A DNA stretch of 64,000 nucleotides from Musa acuminata AAA Group (GCF_036884655.1 NC_088357.1:48457501-48521500), one strand, 5' to 3'. Shown: positions 1 through 12,448, counted from the first letter of the stretch. Numbers and translations are program-made. The notes: a model not told the origin generated them from the letters alone.

Positions 1-1160
1 ATGCTTTGGACAAATGGAGAGCAGCCTGAGGTGGGGTCATCCAAACCTTCCTTTTTGGACTATTGGAACTCTCGACATATCTTATCTAAGCATTAGTTCA
101 TTTGTCATAGTTTGGCCCGCAAGGAGTCATCCATTGGTTTTGTCAATTGGATCTCCGATTCGAGTAAGGTTGAGCCCTAATGTAACGATGCATTGAACTC
201 TATGGTCGGGGAGCGAGGTGCCCCTTCTGCTAGTAGCTCAATGGGTCAGAGACGATCCTACGTTATCGATGTTGGAATGGTTGCAGGAACCTCAATGGGT
301 GTGAATGCTAACGGTGGTTGAGACATCAATCGTGGTTGCGATGACGACATAGTTTGTTGAGCTAGTTGGGGTAGGAGTGAGGTGATTGCCTGTATCATGC
401 CCGTGATCACTTGCACTTGGTGTGTGAGGTTCAAGAATGTTTTAGCGGGAACAACAAGGTGCCCGATATTCATCTTCAGAGGTGAGAGTCTTGAGTTGTT
501 GAACAAATACCATTAAAGCCTTAGCATATAAGCGAAGGTGGACGCATCCACCTACGGAAAAGAGGGCAACTGCTTGCCTTGTCGAAAGGTGCTATGGGTT
601 AAGGGTAGAGCTTCTTCACTAGAGTGCTCATTGAGAGGATTCATAGACGAATGTTCCTGCAACATTCAAGGCCCTCCTTTTAGTGCAAAAAATGTTGAGG
701 TGAAGTACCATCGATAGTGGAGTCAGTCCAGCTTGACCTGACTCGAATGCGTAAGGATGTTCGAGGAACCCTCGTGGCGGCCTTAGTGCAGTTGAGGCGG
801 CTTCGAGGTGGTCTTCACGTAACTCCAACATACTTGAGATGGTCTTGAGGTCAACTCGAGGTGGAATCTAGCTTCTCGATGGATTCTTACACAAAGGCCA
901 ACGATGGAAGGAGTTTTTCGACCCAACCCCTCCAACGCTCAAGTTAGTTCGAAAGCCCACCCCACCCTTTCTTGACATTTTGTCTATGGGAGCGACAAAG
1001 AGGGGGACATGCCTAAATGATATCCCATGGACTATTGTCCATGAGGGCCGATAGGCTATAACCACCCCCACATCATCGACCAATGGAGGGTGATTCGATT
1101 CTTTTCTTTTCATATCAGTACTAATGGAGTGATTCATTGGTCGACGAAGATTGACTATCA
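1..1160 (-). mobile_element. Ty3/gypsy LTR retrotransposon remnant (LTR end, leader, gag start)
   Basis: Read on the minus strand, about 880-1100 resembles the 3' part of a plant gypsy LTR, with a TTGAGCGTTGGAGGGGTTGG block followed by GGCCTTTGTGTAAG. A leader follows, then a gag-like frame: 258-506 gives LTHQVQVITGMIQAI and LLPQLAQQ, and the last 250 bases give DSLRAKL and a Q-rich helix interrupted by stops. The same blocks recur in order at 14.7-17.2 kb and 22.3-23.9 kb. The element continues past the window start. Stops and shifts show that it is dead. Outer limits are approximate. Confidence 0.65.
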
Positions 1161-1858
1161 AAATATTCCATAATATGATTAAGTACTAGTAGATGCAAGT
1201 TAGTGGATGGATAGTTCGAGTTGATCTTTTTAATACCAAGATGAGATTTGGTTCTAAAAAAGAGAATGCTGATGATGCTAAGATACTGGGCGGCACCTGA
1301 TTCAGCCTGGTCTTCTTTTGATGTGTTCTTTGCGATCCGTGTGATCCCACGGAGTCCCCAGAGCAGATTCGTATACAAATTATTCCGACAGGTAGAGCGA
1401 GCCTGCAATTCCGAGTCCAAAAAGAAAGCGTAAATTATCTCATAACAAATCCGTATTGCGTAAGACTGGAACTTATTTTGACAGGTGAGAGAGAGCCCAT
1501 ATTGCCTTTTGTGTTCCGACAACACAAATTTCATACTGAAAGGGAGCTATTGGAAACGGGAGAGTATATCATTAGGAACACGTGCACTAATACTGCCATC
1601 CATAGAACTCTGTACACTGACTAATACTGCTAAGTCGACCAATTCACATAGGTCTAAATAATCGCTGCTAAACATAGAATGCGTGAGACACTTGATGTCA
1701 AGAAATCTGAACATAAAGTAGTGCAATATCAGCAGTAGTAGTACCGAGCTTATTGAAAGAGGCATGACCCTCTGGACAACAAAAAAAAAAGAGGTTAAAT
1801 GACAGATACATACGTCTGATTCATTCCGAGCACAAACAGAGAAAGGATGCCAATCCGA
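1161..1858. other. Intergenic DNA, no gene recognised
   Basis: Open frames exist on both strands (for example 1121-1534 minus), but none has a recognisable domain, splice structure or start context. The part nearest 1859 is probably the 3'UTR and terminator region of the ferredoxin gene. A plus-strand stretch at about 1250-1570 has a fairly open frame broken by stops; I could not assign it. Confidence 0.4.
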
Positions 1859-2314
1859 TCAATATAGTTCGCCTTCTTTGTGAGTGTAGATGACGCATTC
1901 TGATCTCGGATAGGAGACACAGGTCAGGATATAACCCTTTGACATCTGTGTTTCATCGAGGAAGGATCCATCCGACTGATCGACATTGCCCGACACCAAT
2001 TGACCAGCACACGTCGAACATGCTCCAGCTCGGCATGAGTATGGCAGCTCCACTCCTGCATCCTCGGCTGCATCCAGAATGTAGCTATCATCTGGAGCGT
2101 CGAACTCATGTTCCTTCCCCTCCGGGTCGATGAGTTTCACCTTGTAGACTGCCATAGCACATGCCCTGAAGCGGTTGGATGTCCTCAAGGATGATGCTTT
2201 TGAGATACGCTTCATGGAGCTCAGTGAGGATGGGCTTTTGATCAGCAAAGAGGTGCGCTGGCATTTGGTGTTGCCTCTCAGCATGCATACGGGTGGAACA
2301 GTAACAGTTGACAT
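1859..2314 (-). CDS. [2Fe-2S] ferredoxin, plastid, root (non-photosynthetic) type
   Basis: A 151-residue plastid ferredoxin that passes single electrons, in non-green plastids typically from FNR to nitrite reductase, sulfite reductase and glutamate synthase. Residues 1 to about 52 are rich in Ser, Arg and Lys with almost no acid, as expected of a transit peptide. The mature fold begins near [14 protein letters not shown]. The cluster ligands are C94, C99, C102 (in [12 protein letters not shown]) and C132, giving CX4CX2CX29C. The ending THKEGELY and the KVKL start resemble Arabidopsis Fd3 more than leaf Fd1/Fd2, so I call it root type from the family. The coding part is one exon, with a long intron in the 5'UTR upstream. 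The start is the first ATG after the splice acceptor and gives a full transit peptide. Confidence 0.93.
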   Translation of the reverse strand: MSTVTVPPVCMLRGNTKCQRTSLLIKSPSSLSSMKRISKASSLRTSNRFRACAMAVYKVKLIDPEGKEHEFDAPDDSYILDAAEDAGVELPYSCRAGACSTCAGQLVSGNVDQSDGSFLDETQMSKGYILTCVSYPRSECVIYTHKEGELY

Positions 2315-2319
2315 TATGC

Positions 2320-4180
2320 CTGCTGGAGATTTCCCTCCAAAAGAAAAAAAAAAAAAGTTGTCTCAAAATTCACCATTAAAAACCATCCAAATCAGTCTTA
2401 TGACTCAAGAAATGGCCCTCTGATGCAGACTGACTATAAAGATTTAAAGATGATAAATAAATGTGTTGAACAACAAACACTTAAGAAGTAGACCCAAGGA
2501 ATTCCAGTCTAATAGTTAAGTTATAAGGGCATCTAGAATTAGATCAAGGAACTTTCTGCATGTCCGACGATAAATCATCCATGTCGTGGGAAGGCTAGAG
2601 TGGGAACCATCACAGAAATACACACAACTCCGTTTAATTATTTACTGATAACCTAACATTCGACCCACAAAAGTAGCAATATCTCCATCTTTCTAACCTT
2701 TCTCTACTCTCTGAGCTCGCCTTCAATTTTGAATGATTGTTTAACCTTTTTATTTAATTTACAAGTGTGGGTGCACTATGCTACCAACGCTAGACATGCA
2801 ACCGATGATCTTATAGTGTCTCCAAGAAGTTCATGGCTGGATATTAAATGTACAAGGAAGAAAATAAGAAGCAAGTACATCCTAACTGATATCGACAGTT
2901 GAGATCAGCTATGTAAATAAAGAGACAAACATTGGACATTGTCCATCAAGAAGACAAATGTTTCTGGATTGTGATGATAATCTATGTATGACTTTAATGG
3001 TCAAATGGTAATGTTAGCTACTGATGCAAATTCTGTAAAAATCTAAAATATCATTAGCTTAGTTATTGTGCAAGATAATTATGCATCTCAAAAGAACCAG
3101 AATGCAGTTTTGTGCCACACAGACCACAATATTGTTGTCACCGTAGCCAGTAATTACGATCAAGCAATGGATGACGGTAGGAAATTAACATATATACATG
3201 ACCTCAATCGCCTGGATCTTTTGTGTTAATCATGGAAGCCTTGTGTAAGATGAAATAGGGAAGAACTTACTAAGCCAACACCACTAGATCAAGAAAAGCA
3301 CAAACCAGCACTACGAAAACAAGATTCCTAAGCTTGATTCGATGTCAGTTCCCAAGTTAAAGTAGTATGATATATGTTTACGTAATCTTTCACATATGTT
3401 TCCAAGTTAAAGCAAAAGTTATCACAACAACGTTATAACAAACGGATCGTTTATAGAAGGCTAAAGAAGTTACTAAAAATCTGCAACAGATCAGTAGGCA
3501 ATCTTTGTTTTCCATCATTAATCAATACTCAATAGAATACCTAAGTCAACCAGGAAAAGAGCGAGAGCGATGCCCATACTTACAGAATCTAACTCCAATC
3601 TCAAAACAATATAATGAGATGTCTTCAAAATGATAGATTTCGACTTATGATGAATTAAGCTGCACAAGGTCTTTCAAAATGATAATTTGTGACACAACTC
3701 TCAGGATCACCAGACTATTATTAACTTGTTTACAGTGTCTAAATTCTAAAATGATTACAGTGGAAAGCATATCATATAATAAAGCAAACATCCGGTTCCA
3801 ACATATCAACAGAAATGAAACGCGAAAAAGGAATAAAAGCAACCATATTTCCAGGAAAAATAAGATAAAATTCAACACATACACGAAATGAACAGGGATT
3901 GACGTAGACGTCATAGATCCCGGCTCGAGGGTAAAAACTGCAAAAAGATCGAAGTATAGAACGAAAGAAATCGATCGATAGGCCACAAAAAAAATCGGGT
4001 GAACATGATCATCATAGAAAACAAATGCTCCTAACATCATCAACTCCATATCGGAACCCACAGAAACAATTTTTTTTTTACCTGACGACGCAGTGGAAGG
4101 GATCGAAGATCGAGAAGACTCTGGCACGTATTAGAGGAGAAAGGGGGCGGCGGAGCAACCCAGGTGAGAGCGTCCCTTCC
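2320..4180 (-). other. Ferredoxin 5'UTR: noncoding first exon plus ~1.75 kb intron
   Basis: On the minus strand a CAG|GTAAAA donor lies at 4082/4081, just inside a GC-rich transcribed-looking stretch (about 4082-4180) below a TATA box. A polypyrimidine tract (2341-2355) and AG acceptors at 2320-2336 stand right before the ferredoxin ATG at 2314. The simplest model is a noncoding exon 1 and an intron of about 1.75 kb. No other gene is visible between 2340 and 4080, which is AT-rich. The exact acceptor and transcription start are uncertain. Confidence 0.6.
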
Positions 4181-4205
4181 CGACGTGAAAGGTGGCGATG
4201 GGGCT

Positions 4206-4213
4206 TATTTATA
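4206..4213 (-). promoter_or_regulatory. TATA box of the ferredoxin gene
   Basis: TATAAATA on the minus strand, within CCCTATAAATAAGCC. It lies about 30 bp upstream of the proposed noncoding exon and is flanked by a strongly GC-rich run (GGGCCGGGCCGGGCCCGG, 4242-4261). Confidence 0.6.
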
Positions 4214-4264
4214 GGGTTTATGATGTCCGGGACGGGCCAAGCCGGGCCGGGCCGGGCCCGGCTC

Positions 4265-5537
4265 GTGGAGAGCGAGGCAGGACTGGACCATGGGTGAGGA
4301 TCCTCTCCAAGTAGAGGTATCCGACTTTACCCCGGATCCACGCACTTTAGATGGTGCCCGCATCAACAGACGGTCGAGATGTGGCAATTGGAAGGATGAA
4401 TTAGAAGTCACAATTGAAGCGGATCGGCTATGAATAGGGCGGTGACAGTGGACTTCAGCACTGGTCCTATGTTTCATCCACGCGTTTGTAGTGACTCGCA
4501 TTTCCCACCTGCCTCGTGATTTAGCATCAAGCGGGACACGCCACTGCCGCCAATGACAGATCAGGTGGAAACGGCGGGTGAATCATGTAGCCGGTAGAAA
4601 CAATTATCTTAGTCGGCTCTTAGTTTCTGGTGGCCGGCCTTTTGGACTCCTCAAGAGGCGAAATGCGATCTTCTATGTTTCCGACAAAGACGATTACATG
4701 GAAAAGAAAAAGGAGGAGACGGGAGCGAGTTGAGTTCCGGCTAGTGGATCGTTGCACAGGGAGCGACTCTTCGGTGGTGGGTAAGGGCAGGGTCACCGTC
4801 GAGATGGGTGTGGCCCCCGCGGGCGGGGCCGCCACTTGCGTGCGTCAATTGGTTTTGTCGATTCCAGCCATCGCTCACTCCGGGTTGCGCGCCGGTAGCC
4901 ATTTAACTCCTCGTAGAAGAGAGGAATTGCATTTTATTTCCTCTTTTCTAAATGGTAAATGAGGAAGAGACAAATATATTTGATGGTAAAATCTGTAGAT
5001 AATGTCTTGCTGAGTCGAGACACAAAATGATTATGCTCAATTGTACTACCAAACTCTTCGACTTAATACTATGTTGATTTAAAGCTTCGAAGTTATGAGT
5101 ATCCTTAGTACTATATGCAGTGGATTCCAAATACGAGAAGTATAGCCGATTGGAACTCAACAGCGCGAGCGAACGAGGCTTCTCTGCCATGGAGAAGGAG
5201 ATGAGCATAGAGGAATTTAGTATGCCTCGCTTGACATATACAATCAAGCGGGCAACAACGAATATTACAAGATCAAAACAATCACCTTAATCAATCTTCA
5301 ATCGTTGCTGGCATAATGGTAATGAGGATGCATGCTTTTCTTCTGCAGACCGAGAGCTCTTCGGACGAAGGAAAAAAAGAAGAAAAACAGTGGCTCAAGC
5401 ACGATCTAAACTCGGAGGTTTTGGCACGAGAAACGAGTGTGTGGTTTCAAAGACCAACACTCGATCAAGAAGAAAGAATGATTCGGGAAGCATATCCAAC
5501 CATGGAAATCCGCGGAACAAGGATGAGTCGATCGGTC
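4265..5537. other. Intergenic DNA: ferredoxin upstream region and BIC1-like 3' side
   Basis: No supported gene. Short open frames at 4205-4501, 4620-4962 and 5316-5819 lack domains and overlap on opposite strands. The right end (about 5300-5537) is probably the 3'UTR of the BIC1-like gene. Confidence 0.4.
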
Positions 5538-5963
5538 TCAGTTTCCAACTTGCAGGCACGTATTTGGCGGCCGACGACAGTCGTCGACCAGCGCCTTGCG
5601 GGCGGATGCCAAGGCCTCCGGCATGAATCTCTCGAACGCGCAGCGATCCGCCCAATCCTTCAACGAGCTCTCTTGCCCCCACGTCTCCGGTATGCAAACA
5701 CGGCCCGCCATCTCCACCCTGTGCCGCCTCAGCCTCTCCCGTCCACAGTCCTCGAGTCTCTTCCTCGCCTTCTTCGAGGCTGCCGGTCGAGGGCCACCGC
5801 TGCCGTCGTCCGCCGGTGACGTCGAAGCGGGATTGACGGGCTGGTCTATCGGAGAATCCATCATTAAGCCTTGAAGAGCCGGTCGAGTCCGGGGCTCCGA
5901 GGAGGAGCACGCGTCGGCATCGCAGCTCCTCTGGGGCATGTCCTTCCCTCTCGCTTCTTCCAT
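5538..5963 (-). CDS. BIC1-like protein (blue-light inhibitor of cryptochromes)
   Basis: A single-exon, 141-residue protein. Residues 1-65 are low in complexity (Ser, Pro, Asp). Residues about 72-128 hold the conserved block of the plant BIC family: GRERLRRHRVEMAGRV, then IPETWGQESSLKDW, then an AxASARKALVDDCRR end. In Arabidopsis, BIC1 and BIC2 bind photoexcited cryptochrome 2 in the nucleus, block its dimerisation and so damp blue-light signalling; the genes are light-induced. The length matches BIC proteins. A change from the usual W to C at residue 90 (GRVC, often GRVW in the family as I recall it) is the only oddity. The start is the only in-frame ATG before the acidic N-terminus. Confidence 0.85.
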   Translation of the reverse strand: MEEARGKDMPQRSCDADACSSSEPRTRPALQGLMMDSPIDQPVNPASTSPADDGSGGPRPAASKKARKRLEDCGRERLRRHRVEMAGRVCIPETWGQESSLKDWADRCAFERFMPEALASARKALVDDCRRPPNTCLQVGN

Positions 5964-6554
5964 CGAATGGTGCTACTGCTGCTCGTAAGGAGGAGGATCA
6001 TGTGGAAGAGGTTTTAGAAGGTGGGGTGGCGAACAAAGAGAGAGAGGGGATGCGTGGGGGAGAGGAGGGCACGTCGGAGCCAAGGGTTTCATGTGGTGCG
6101 CGGAGTAGCAACGTGGTCGGTTCCACGCTTTTGTGGAAGCTCCAGAAAGCAGAATCCGATTCCGTGGGCGCTGCTGCTCCAATGGTTTGCCTCCGGTGAA
6201 CCAATTATTTTGGGGAAAAAAGATAATAATAATAATAATATCATATAATTCTAAGTGGTCAATACGTCACCCATATAATATCATATAATAATAGCATCAT
6301 AACATCGAATTGATGAGTTATATAGGAAAAATTCTGCATATTTATAGACTTTCTTCTGCAAGCAGTGCTACCATAACATTCCTTTGAATCAAGAAGGTGG
6401 GTACAGAATACGTCCGAACACCAGAAGATGTAAGGGAAGCATCCTAGCTATGGTTCGTCTCTGGAACAACATAAATATTTCTGTGGCGTCAATAAATGAG
6501 AAGAGATGGAAGAAGTAGTAGAACTGACCAAGTGCACAAGATCCCTTCCATGGT
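5964..6554. other. Short intergenic spacer with (AAT)n repeat
   Basis: Upstream region of the BIC1-like gene and 3' side of the reductase gene. It contains an (AAT)n microsatellite at about 6224-6241. No coding signal is seen. Confidence 0.5.
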
Positions 6555-8546
6555 TCATTTGAATGCATATTTAAGGACGCCTGGGACATGAATGCGATAG
6601 AAGTAGTCCTCCCAATCGACGTGCTTGGGATCAAAATCGAACATCCAGGCCTCAGCGTCGTCCTTCTTCATTGCCATCCTCAACCTCTCCATGTTTAGGT
6701 CGTCAAAGCTTCGAACAAGATAATAATAATCTTTACCCAAGAAAAATAATCTTGTGTGGCCTGTCGAAAAAGGAAAAGACAAAAGAACATACTATCCTCT
6801 GAAGAAGGCATAGGGTTCGTAAAGGTCAACGAGATGCATCACGAACTTGTACTTCCGGTTGAGTTCATTGTATCCGCGAGCAAATCGTCCACAGGATAGC
6901 AGATTGATGAGGTGCAATACCTATCAAGAACAGACGCAACCATGCATTAGCTATGCGTCGAAATGCGTGGCTGTGGCAGAGCTATCTCATGCTTACTGAC
7001 CCCCAGTGGCAGCTTGTGTCTCAGGGTCATGTAGATACGGAATCTGGTCATGTTTCTGATGACAGGAACCCTTCTCGTCTTGATGATTCTTCCGTCCTTC
7101 CCCACGCGAGGGTTCTCGAGGAAGTAACGATACGCGCTCTGCTCCAGAATGGAGTACGTCATTGGATTTCTCACGGAGGAGCTCATGTGGTAGATGAACT
7201 CCGACCGCTGATTCGAGTGAGCCGCCATGGTCACCATCATCGCGTTCACCACCATGTCCCCGGGTACCTGCGTTACGACCAACCTCAGCACGCATCCACT
7301 TCCAAGCGAGAGCTTGATCTGATCATGAAGACAGAACGAACCACATCCGCGACGATGTCGAGATCTCCAAACAAGCATGCGATCTTCCCCTTCACGTACC
7401 CCATGATCAGGCTGTCGATCGTCCTGCACCACGAGCAAACTGAGTCTATCTCTCGACTCACAGAATCTGGAATGACAGTGGTTCCGCTGGTTCAAGTTTC
7501 ATCACCTTGTTCCTTCGATCCAACCAGGAAGTGGGTCTCTGTGGACGCTCGTGATGATCGTCGGGCGCAAGATTACCAGAGGCAGATCTCCTCGTAAGTG
7601 TCCGAGCAGCATTTCACCCATTGCTTTGGTGCAAACGTAGGTGTTTGGCCAGCCAAAATACCTAGCTCTTTAGGATGCACAAGATGTTGAACGAAGAGAA
7701 GTCAGCATGCATGAGATCCAAATGAGTATACAACTTGATGGTTCGGATGAATCCACCTCTTCATCCCCAGTCGCTTCATGGCTAGCTTTTCGACCTCTTC
7801 GGTCGCATACTCTGCACGGAGCTCCCTCTTCTTCTTGTCCACCAACCTTAGTTCTGCTTCGATGTCCAAGTAGGAGCCCCCCTTGAGAGTCTCTCCCATG
7901 AGAAACTTCTTCTCCAAGATCAGCCCACTCTGCTCGCCAGCTACATAAGCTGGCCACGAGAAGAGGAAGAAGAAGAGATCGGAATCAGCTTATCAAAACG
8001 CTATATAGAATCAACTCGAAATGCAACGTACCGGTAGAAACATGGAGGAGCATTTCCAGTCTTACGCATCGCCTCGCAAACTCCAAGATATGCTTAGCTC
8101 CGAGAGCATTGATGCCCAAAGACACATCGTATCTGCAAGTGATCAAGTAAAAAAATGGTAAATCAAGGTCACTGCTAAAAATTGCATCATCGAGGATGAC
8201 ATATGATGCACCTGTCGTCGAAGCTGGTGGTCGCTGCTACATTGACGACGATCCCCACTTCCTTCCACAACTTCTCTCTGAGATTGGAGTCTTGGATACC
8301 TAAATCTTCCCGGACGATGTCTCCAGCCACGGGGAACACCTTGCTTGCTACAAATGGATGGAATCCATCACCATGTTTGTCTCTTAGAACCTTGAACAGG
8401 TCCTTTCCTAGTATCTGGAATGAAAAGATTTTGAATTTGACTATTTCTTAGATGTTTATTAGATGTAAGAAGACTCAAATCGGACTAGACTTTGACTTGA
8501 TATGAATCTGAAGTCAAATACAAAATATGATCCAAATAGAAGAATA

Positions 8547-8612
<66 letters not shown>

Positions 8613-9551
8613 TGAATTAAATATAAAATAAAGATTTTATAAATCTCAAAGCTATTAAGCGGAGGATTTTAATACATAATGGAACTCTAACATGGAAATT
8701 AAAATAGAGAAGATTTTGCAGTTATAATTTAAACATAGAAAATTAGAATAATAAATCGTATATTGATAAACCAAAATTGAGATAAATGCCAATTACTTGC
8801 AGAAAAATGACTGCAAACTTTGGTTAAAAGAAAAAGAGAAGCTTATTGAGGAAAATATATTGAAAATTGATGCCATTTATACTGCTATATATATATAGAA
8901 CCCACCAATTCAAGTTTGCACAAAATATTCCAGGATTCTGAAGTTTTAATTCAATGGACTTTTAGTGCTTATGTAAACACGATTTCTTGCATGCATATAT
9001 CATTGCAAGATCAGAAACTTAACATATTCTTTTCTGAAATATTAGAAACTATTCCTGAGTGTGTTAATGTTATGAACAATATATGAAGCTTTATTTATAA
9101 AGAAAAGATATCGTTTGTTTTTTTGGTTTTGTATTGTAAGTGTAAACATGATATTTCAAATTTTAGAAGGATACGACCGTATACGACTGTATACGAATAC
9201 GAGTATCAATGCCTTATTGTCTTGGCTTTGCATTGTAAGGGGAACTATCAATGCCTACACATACGACCGTACACGAATACGAGTCATATACCAGTCCTTA
9301 GTTACACAACTTAAACCTACCCGATCGCGTCTCCGCAGCGCGACTTGCGGAGCCCACGGGTGGTGAGGGCATAATGATTGCATTTGTGGGCTCCACAGAA
9401 CGTGTTCATGAGGAAGCCACCTAATATGGTCAAGTTTTGGGCTTACAGTTTTGGGACGGGGACATTTCCTATCCCTCCCAAATAATGTCCTCAACTAATG
9501 TTGGATCACATCAGTCTTCCCCTCGTTAATATTTGTACCATAAACGTTGCA

Positions 9552-9624
<73 letters not shown>

Positions 9625-10020
9625 GAGGTTTGAAAAACTCCTCTATAATATACATTAAAATTGTCAAGCAACTTTATTGAGGAGGAGGAGAGATAAAATT
9701 CAAAGTAGTGTCGGCAAGTTGGAGGAGTGAGAGCACCTCAGTTTGCACACGCTGGTTGGCAGATGCGGCATCGGCGGCTCTGACGAGGAGGAAGAGCCTC
9801 TTAACCTCCGGTTGAACCCTCAGCACCTTCTCCACGAATACTTCCATCCCAAACCAACAAGAAGACAAAGCAGAAAACACAGAAAGGTCAGTAAACATTG
9901 TAAAGCACAGTCTAATGTCAGTGTTTGTCTGAGACGAGTACTTTTTGCCAAGAAGCCAGTGGATCCAGTGATCAGAATGCTCTTGTCCTTCAAGAACTCC
10001 AGTATTCTGCTGCTCTCCAT
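6555..10020 (-). CDS. Alcohol-forming fatty acyl-CoA reductase (FAR), 10 exons, complete
   Basis: Reduces long-chain fatty acyl-CoA to primary alcohol with NADPH, supplying wax or suberin alcohols at the ER. Exons (minus): 10020-9942, 9840-9737, 8414-8212, 8132-8032, 7949-7757, 7667-7506, 7423-7342, 7267-7001, 6920-6793, 6708-6555. All junctions are GT-AG and in frame; the total is 1473 nt, 490 residues, the usual length for a FAR without transit peptide. The nucleotide-binding motif TGSTGF is at residues 18-23. The active-site YxxxK (Y237-V-C-T-K241) follows [24 protein letters not shown] and [12 protein letters not shown] are family signatures. The C-terminal FAR_C domain ends [12 protein letters not shown]. 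The protein starts directly at the Rossmann domain, so it is unlike the plastid MS2/FAR2 branch and more like FAR1/3/4/5. Intron 2 is large (1.3 kb) and carries microsatellites. Confidence 0.93.
8550..8609. repeat. (TA)n microsatellite in FAR intron 2
   Basis: About 30 uninterrupted TA units lying in the large second intron of the reductase gene. Confidence 0.95.
9555..9622. repeat. Compound (CT)n(AT)n microsatellite in FAR intron 2
   Basis: About 15 CT units (9555-9584) run directly into about 19 AT units (9585-9622). On the transcribed strand this reads (TA)n(GA)n inside the intron. Confidence 0.95.
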
Positions 10021-10038
10021 GTTACAGCTCTTATCCTC

Positions 10039-10062
10039 AGAGAGAGAGAGAGAGAGAGAGAG
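10039..10062. repeat. (GA)n / (CT)n tract in the FAR 5'UTR
   Basis: About 12 AG units that read as CT on the coding strand, 20-40 bp upstream of the reductase ATG. CT-rich 5' leaders are common in plant genes. Confidence 0.8.
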
Positions 10063-11555
10063 GATAGAATAGGTCACCTGAGGCAAAGTTTGGCATATAA
10101 ATAGCTGAAGAGACAAGCAGAGGTAGAGTACACGAAAGACTGGGAGTGGTTTAGATACGACGTAAGGGATCAGCCGACGAAGCTGGTGAGTGACCCCGAC
10201 GACAAGAGGCATTGAATTGGACGCGAGACGAGTTACTCGTGTACCCCAACACTGTACGGGTACTGTGCGACCGTTCACATGCATGCTTCGTCCTTCCTCA
10301 CTGTTCCTTGGTGCACCTCCAGCTCCAGTTAAACCCTTGCTTCTTTCTGACTCATCTCTTTGGCTCATGACAGACTTCAAAGGGTAACCAATATAATAGC
10401 ATCATTCCCAGTCGCAAAACGACAGTCTTAATGCATAGCATTTAGAGATAACAATGGTCCGGCGTGGTTAAATTGGATCATGACTGATATATTTTCCTAA
10501 GCTGGTCGGGTTTCGTAGTCCCATGCATACAAATGATCACCTATCAAGATATTATGAGGTGGAGCCCGATACCGAGTCGGCAACGACCTACCACGATTTA
10601 TACCTCTCTTTAAATTTTGTACGCCTTGGTTGGCGATCTTATAGATTTCACATCAGCTCACAAGGAATATTTATGGATGCACAGTTATCACAACTCCAAA
10701 CCTCGGTTTTAGCAACCAAAGCTCCTATCAATCGAATACCAATCAACTCTTTCAAAGTTGGAGATCTCACCAACACAAAATGAGATGATAAGGAGCCAAA
10801 TGTAGCATAGTCTTTACAAAAATTTCACCTCTTGACATCAGTTTGCAGGTCTTTGGCTTGCTCATGAAGGTTCAGTTCCTTCACCTACACATATTTATAG
10901 AATGACAGTAACAGCTGACTTTCCAGATAAACTGCATGAACAGGTTTGGATTACAAGAAAAGAAAAGTTTAGGTTATCATCTCCAACTCACTTTCACCAA
11001 ACAAGATTTGCCTACCCATCAAATCCATGTGTAGCTCGGTTTCTTCTCGATCCCAGCATTGACTCCATCAAACAAACATCTCTTTCCCCATTAATGACAA
11101 AGTGGTGATCGAGCATCGGTCCAAGCAGGAAGGAGCTTCCCTGCAGACACCTGTAAACCAGCAGCAAGTGATAGGTGCCAAGTGTGGAAAGATTAAATAA
11201 ACATTAGATTAAGTGTTTGATTAGTACAAGGAGTTCTGATGGAATTACGTTTGGCTATGGCCTTTGCTTTTATGGCTTATGGTTCGTTAATTATGAGAGG
11301 GCGGCGGTGATGAATCAAAACTTCCTAGTGTTTGGTGTCCTCTTCTCTATCAATCGATACATCTGTCAACTGATAAAAGCGGCACGAAACACTGGTGCCA
11401 AGTTTATTTGTGTGCACTGCGGCAGTAAAGAGTTGAAGATTGCTAATGCCCATTTGAGTACACAAGTGTCCTTTTTTACCTACTGGTGCTAAACTTTCTC
11501 AGGCACAGTAGGCTGAGTTCAACTTGAAGACTAGCTTTAACTTGTGTTGGTTGAC
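10063..11555. other. Intergenic DNA: FAR upstream region, no gene recognised
   Basis: An AT-rich motif at about 10095-10102 could mark the FAR promoter, though the TATA orientation is weak on that strand. The short open frames further on (10523, 10902, 11217) show no domain or codon signal. Nothing else was recognised. Confidence 0.4.
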
Positions 11556-11884
11556 CTAATTTTGAGCTGTCATTGGATAAACATCATGGTGTCTTGCACT
11601 CCTGATGTTGATCTTTTGGCCATTCTTTGTCACCTGCAGTTGTTCAGATGGAAAGAACGAAGAACTCTTGTTTGTTTCTTCTTTCTTTTTTTTCCTTTGA
11701 TATGCCAAAATGAAGAAAAGAAACGGTCTCTTCCTACACTCTTTCTTCATGTGACCTAGTCGTGAAAACATTTGATATCTCTTATAGACTTGGATCTTCC
11801 TCTATAACCATATGGATTTCTGCTATGACTTCTTCCACGTCTTTCTTGTTTTTCAGTAACAAATGCACCAGAAGAAGATTCACC

Positions 11885-12448
11885 CTATTCTTTCCTTCTT
11901 GCATCTTCATTTAGCAAACTGTCTTTAACCATATCTATGGTTAGAGTCCCCTCTGGCGTGGAGTTACAAATAGTCACCACATACGTTTCCCAACTTTCTG
12001 GTAAAGAGCTGAGAAGTAATAATCCCTGCATCTCATCATCTATATTCATTTTCATAGCAACCAACTTGTTTGCAAGACTCTGAAATAGGCTTATGTGCTC
12101 AATAATGTTACCACCATCTTTATACTTCAAATTTACAAGCCTTCTGAGGAGAGAAATTCTATTTCCCACTGTCTTTTTCGCAAAAAGATTTTCTAACCTT
12201 TGCCAAACAACATCAGCTCTGGTTTCATCTGAAATATGCTCATGCAAGTTTATATCCATCCATCTTCTAATATAGGCAATAGCTTTTCTATGTTGAACTT
12301 CCCATTCTTCATCGTCCATAATAAAAGGTTTATCTTTAACCTTGATAGGCTTATACAAATCTTTGCAATAGAGCAAATCTTCCATCAGACGCCTCCAAGT
12401 GGAATAATTTGATGAGTTCAATTTAATCATACCATCTGACTGCTCCAT
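11885..12448 (-). pseudogene. Copia gag fragment (UBN2 type)
   Basis: About 187 residues open from ATG 12448. YSTWRRLMEDLLYCKDLY, a WQRLENLFAKKT block and LLLSSLPESWE are typical of UBN2/DUF4219 gag. The frame stops at a TAG (11885-11887), after which gag-like sequence (GESSSGAFV) continues in frame, so a nonsense change is likely. The zinc knuckle beyond is frame-disrupted. Nonfunctional. Confidence 0.85.

Noticed and set aside
1121..1534. 137-residue minus-strand frame, considered as a possible organelle-derived fragment
   Set aside because: I could not match it to any plastid or mitochondrial gene with confidence, and it overlaps the gypsy remnant edge.
5316..5819. 167-residue plus-strand open frame
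   Set aside because: Overlaps the BIC1-like gene on the other strand; no domain, biased Arg/Pro composition typical of an antisense frame.
6953..7597. 214-residue plus-strand open frame
   Set aside because: Antisense to FAR exons 6-8, which have clear homology and splice sites; it runs across two introns.
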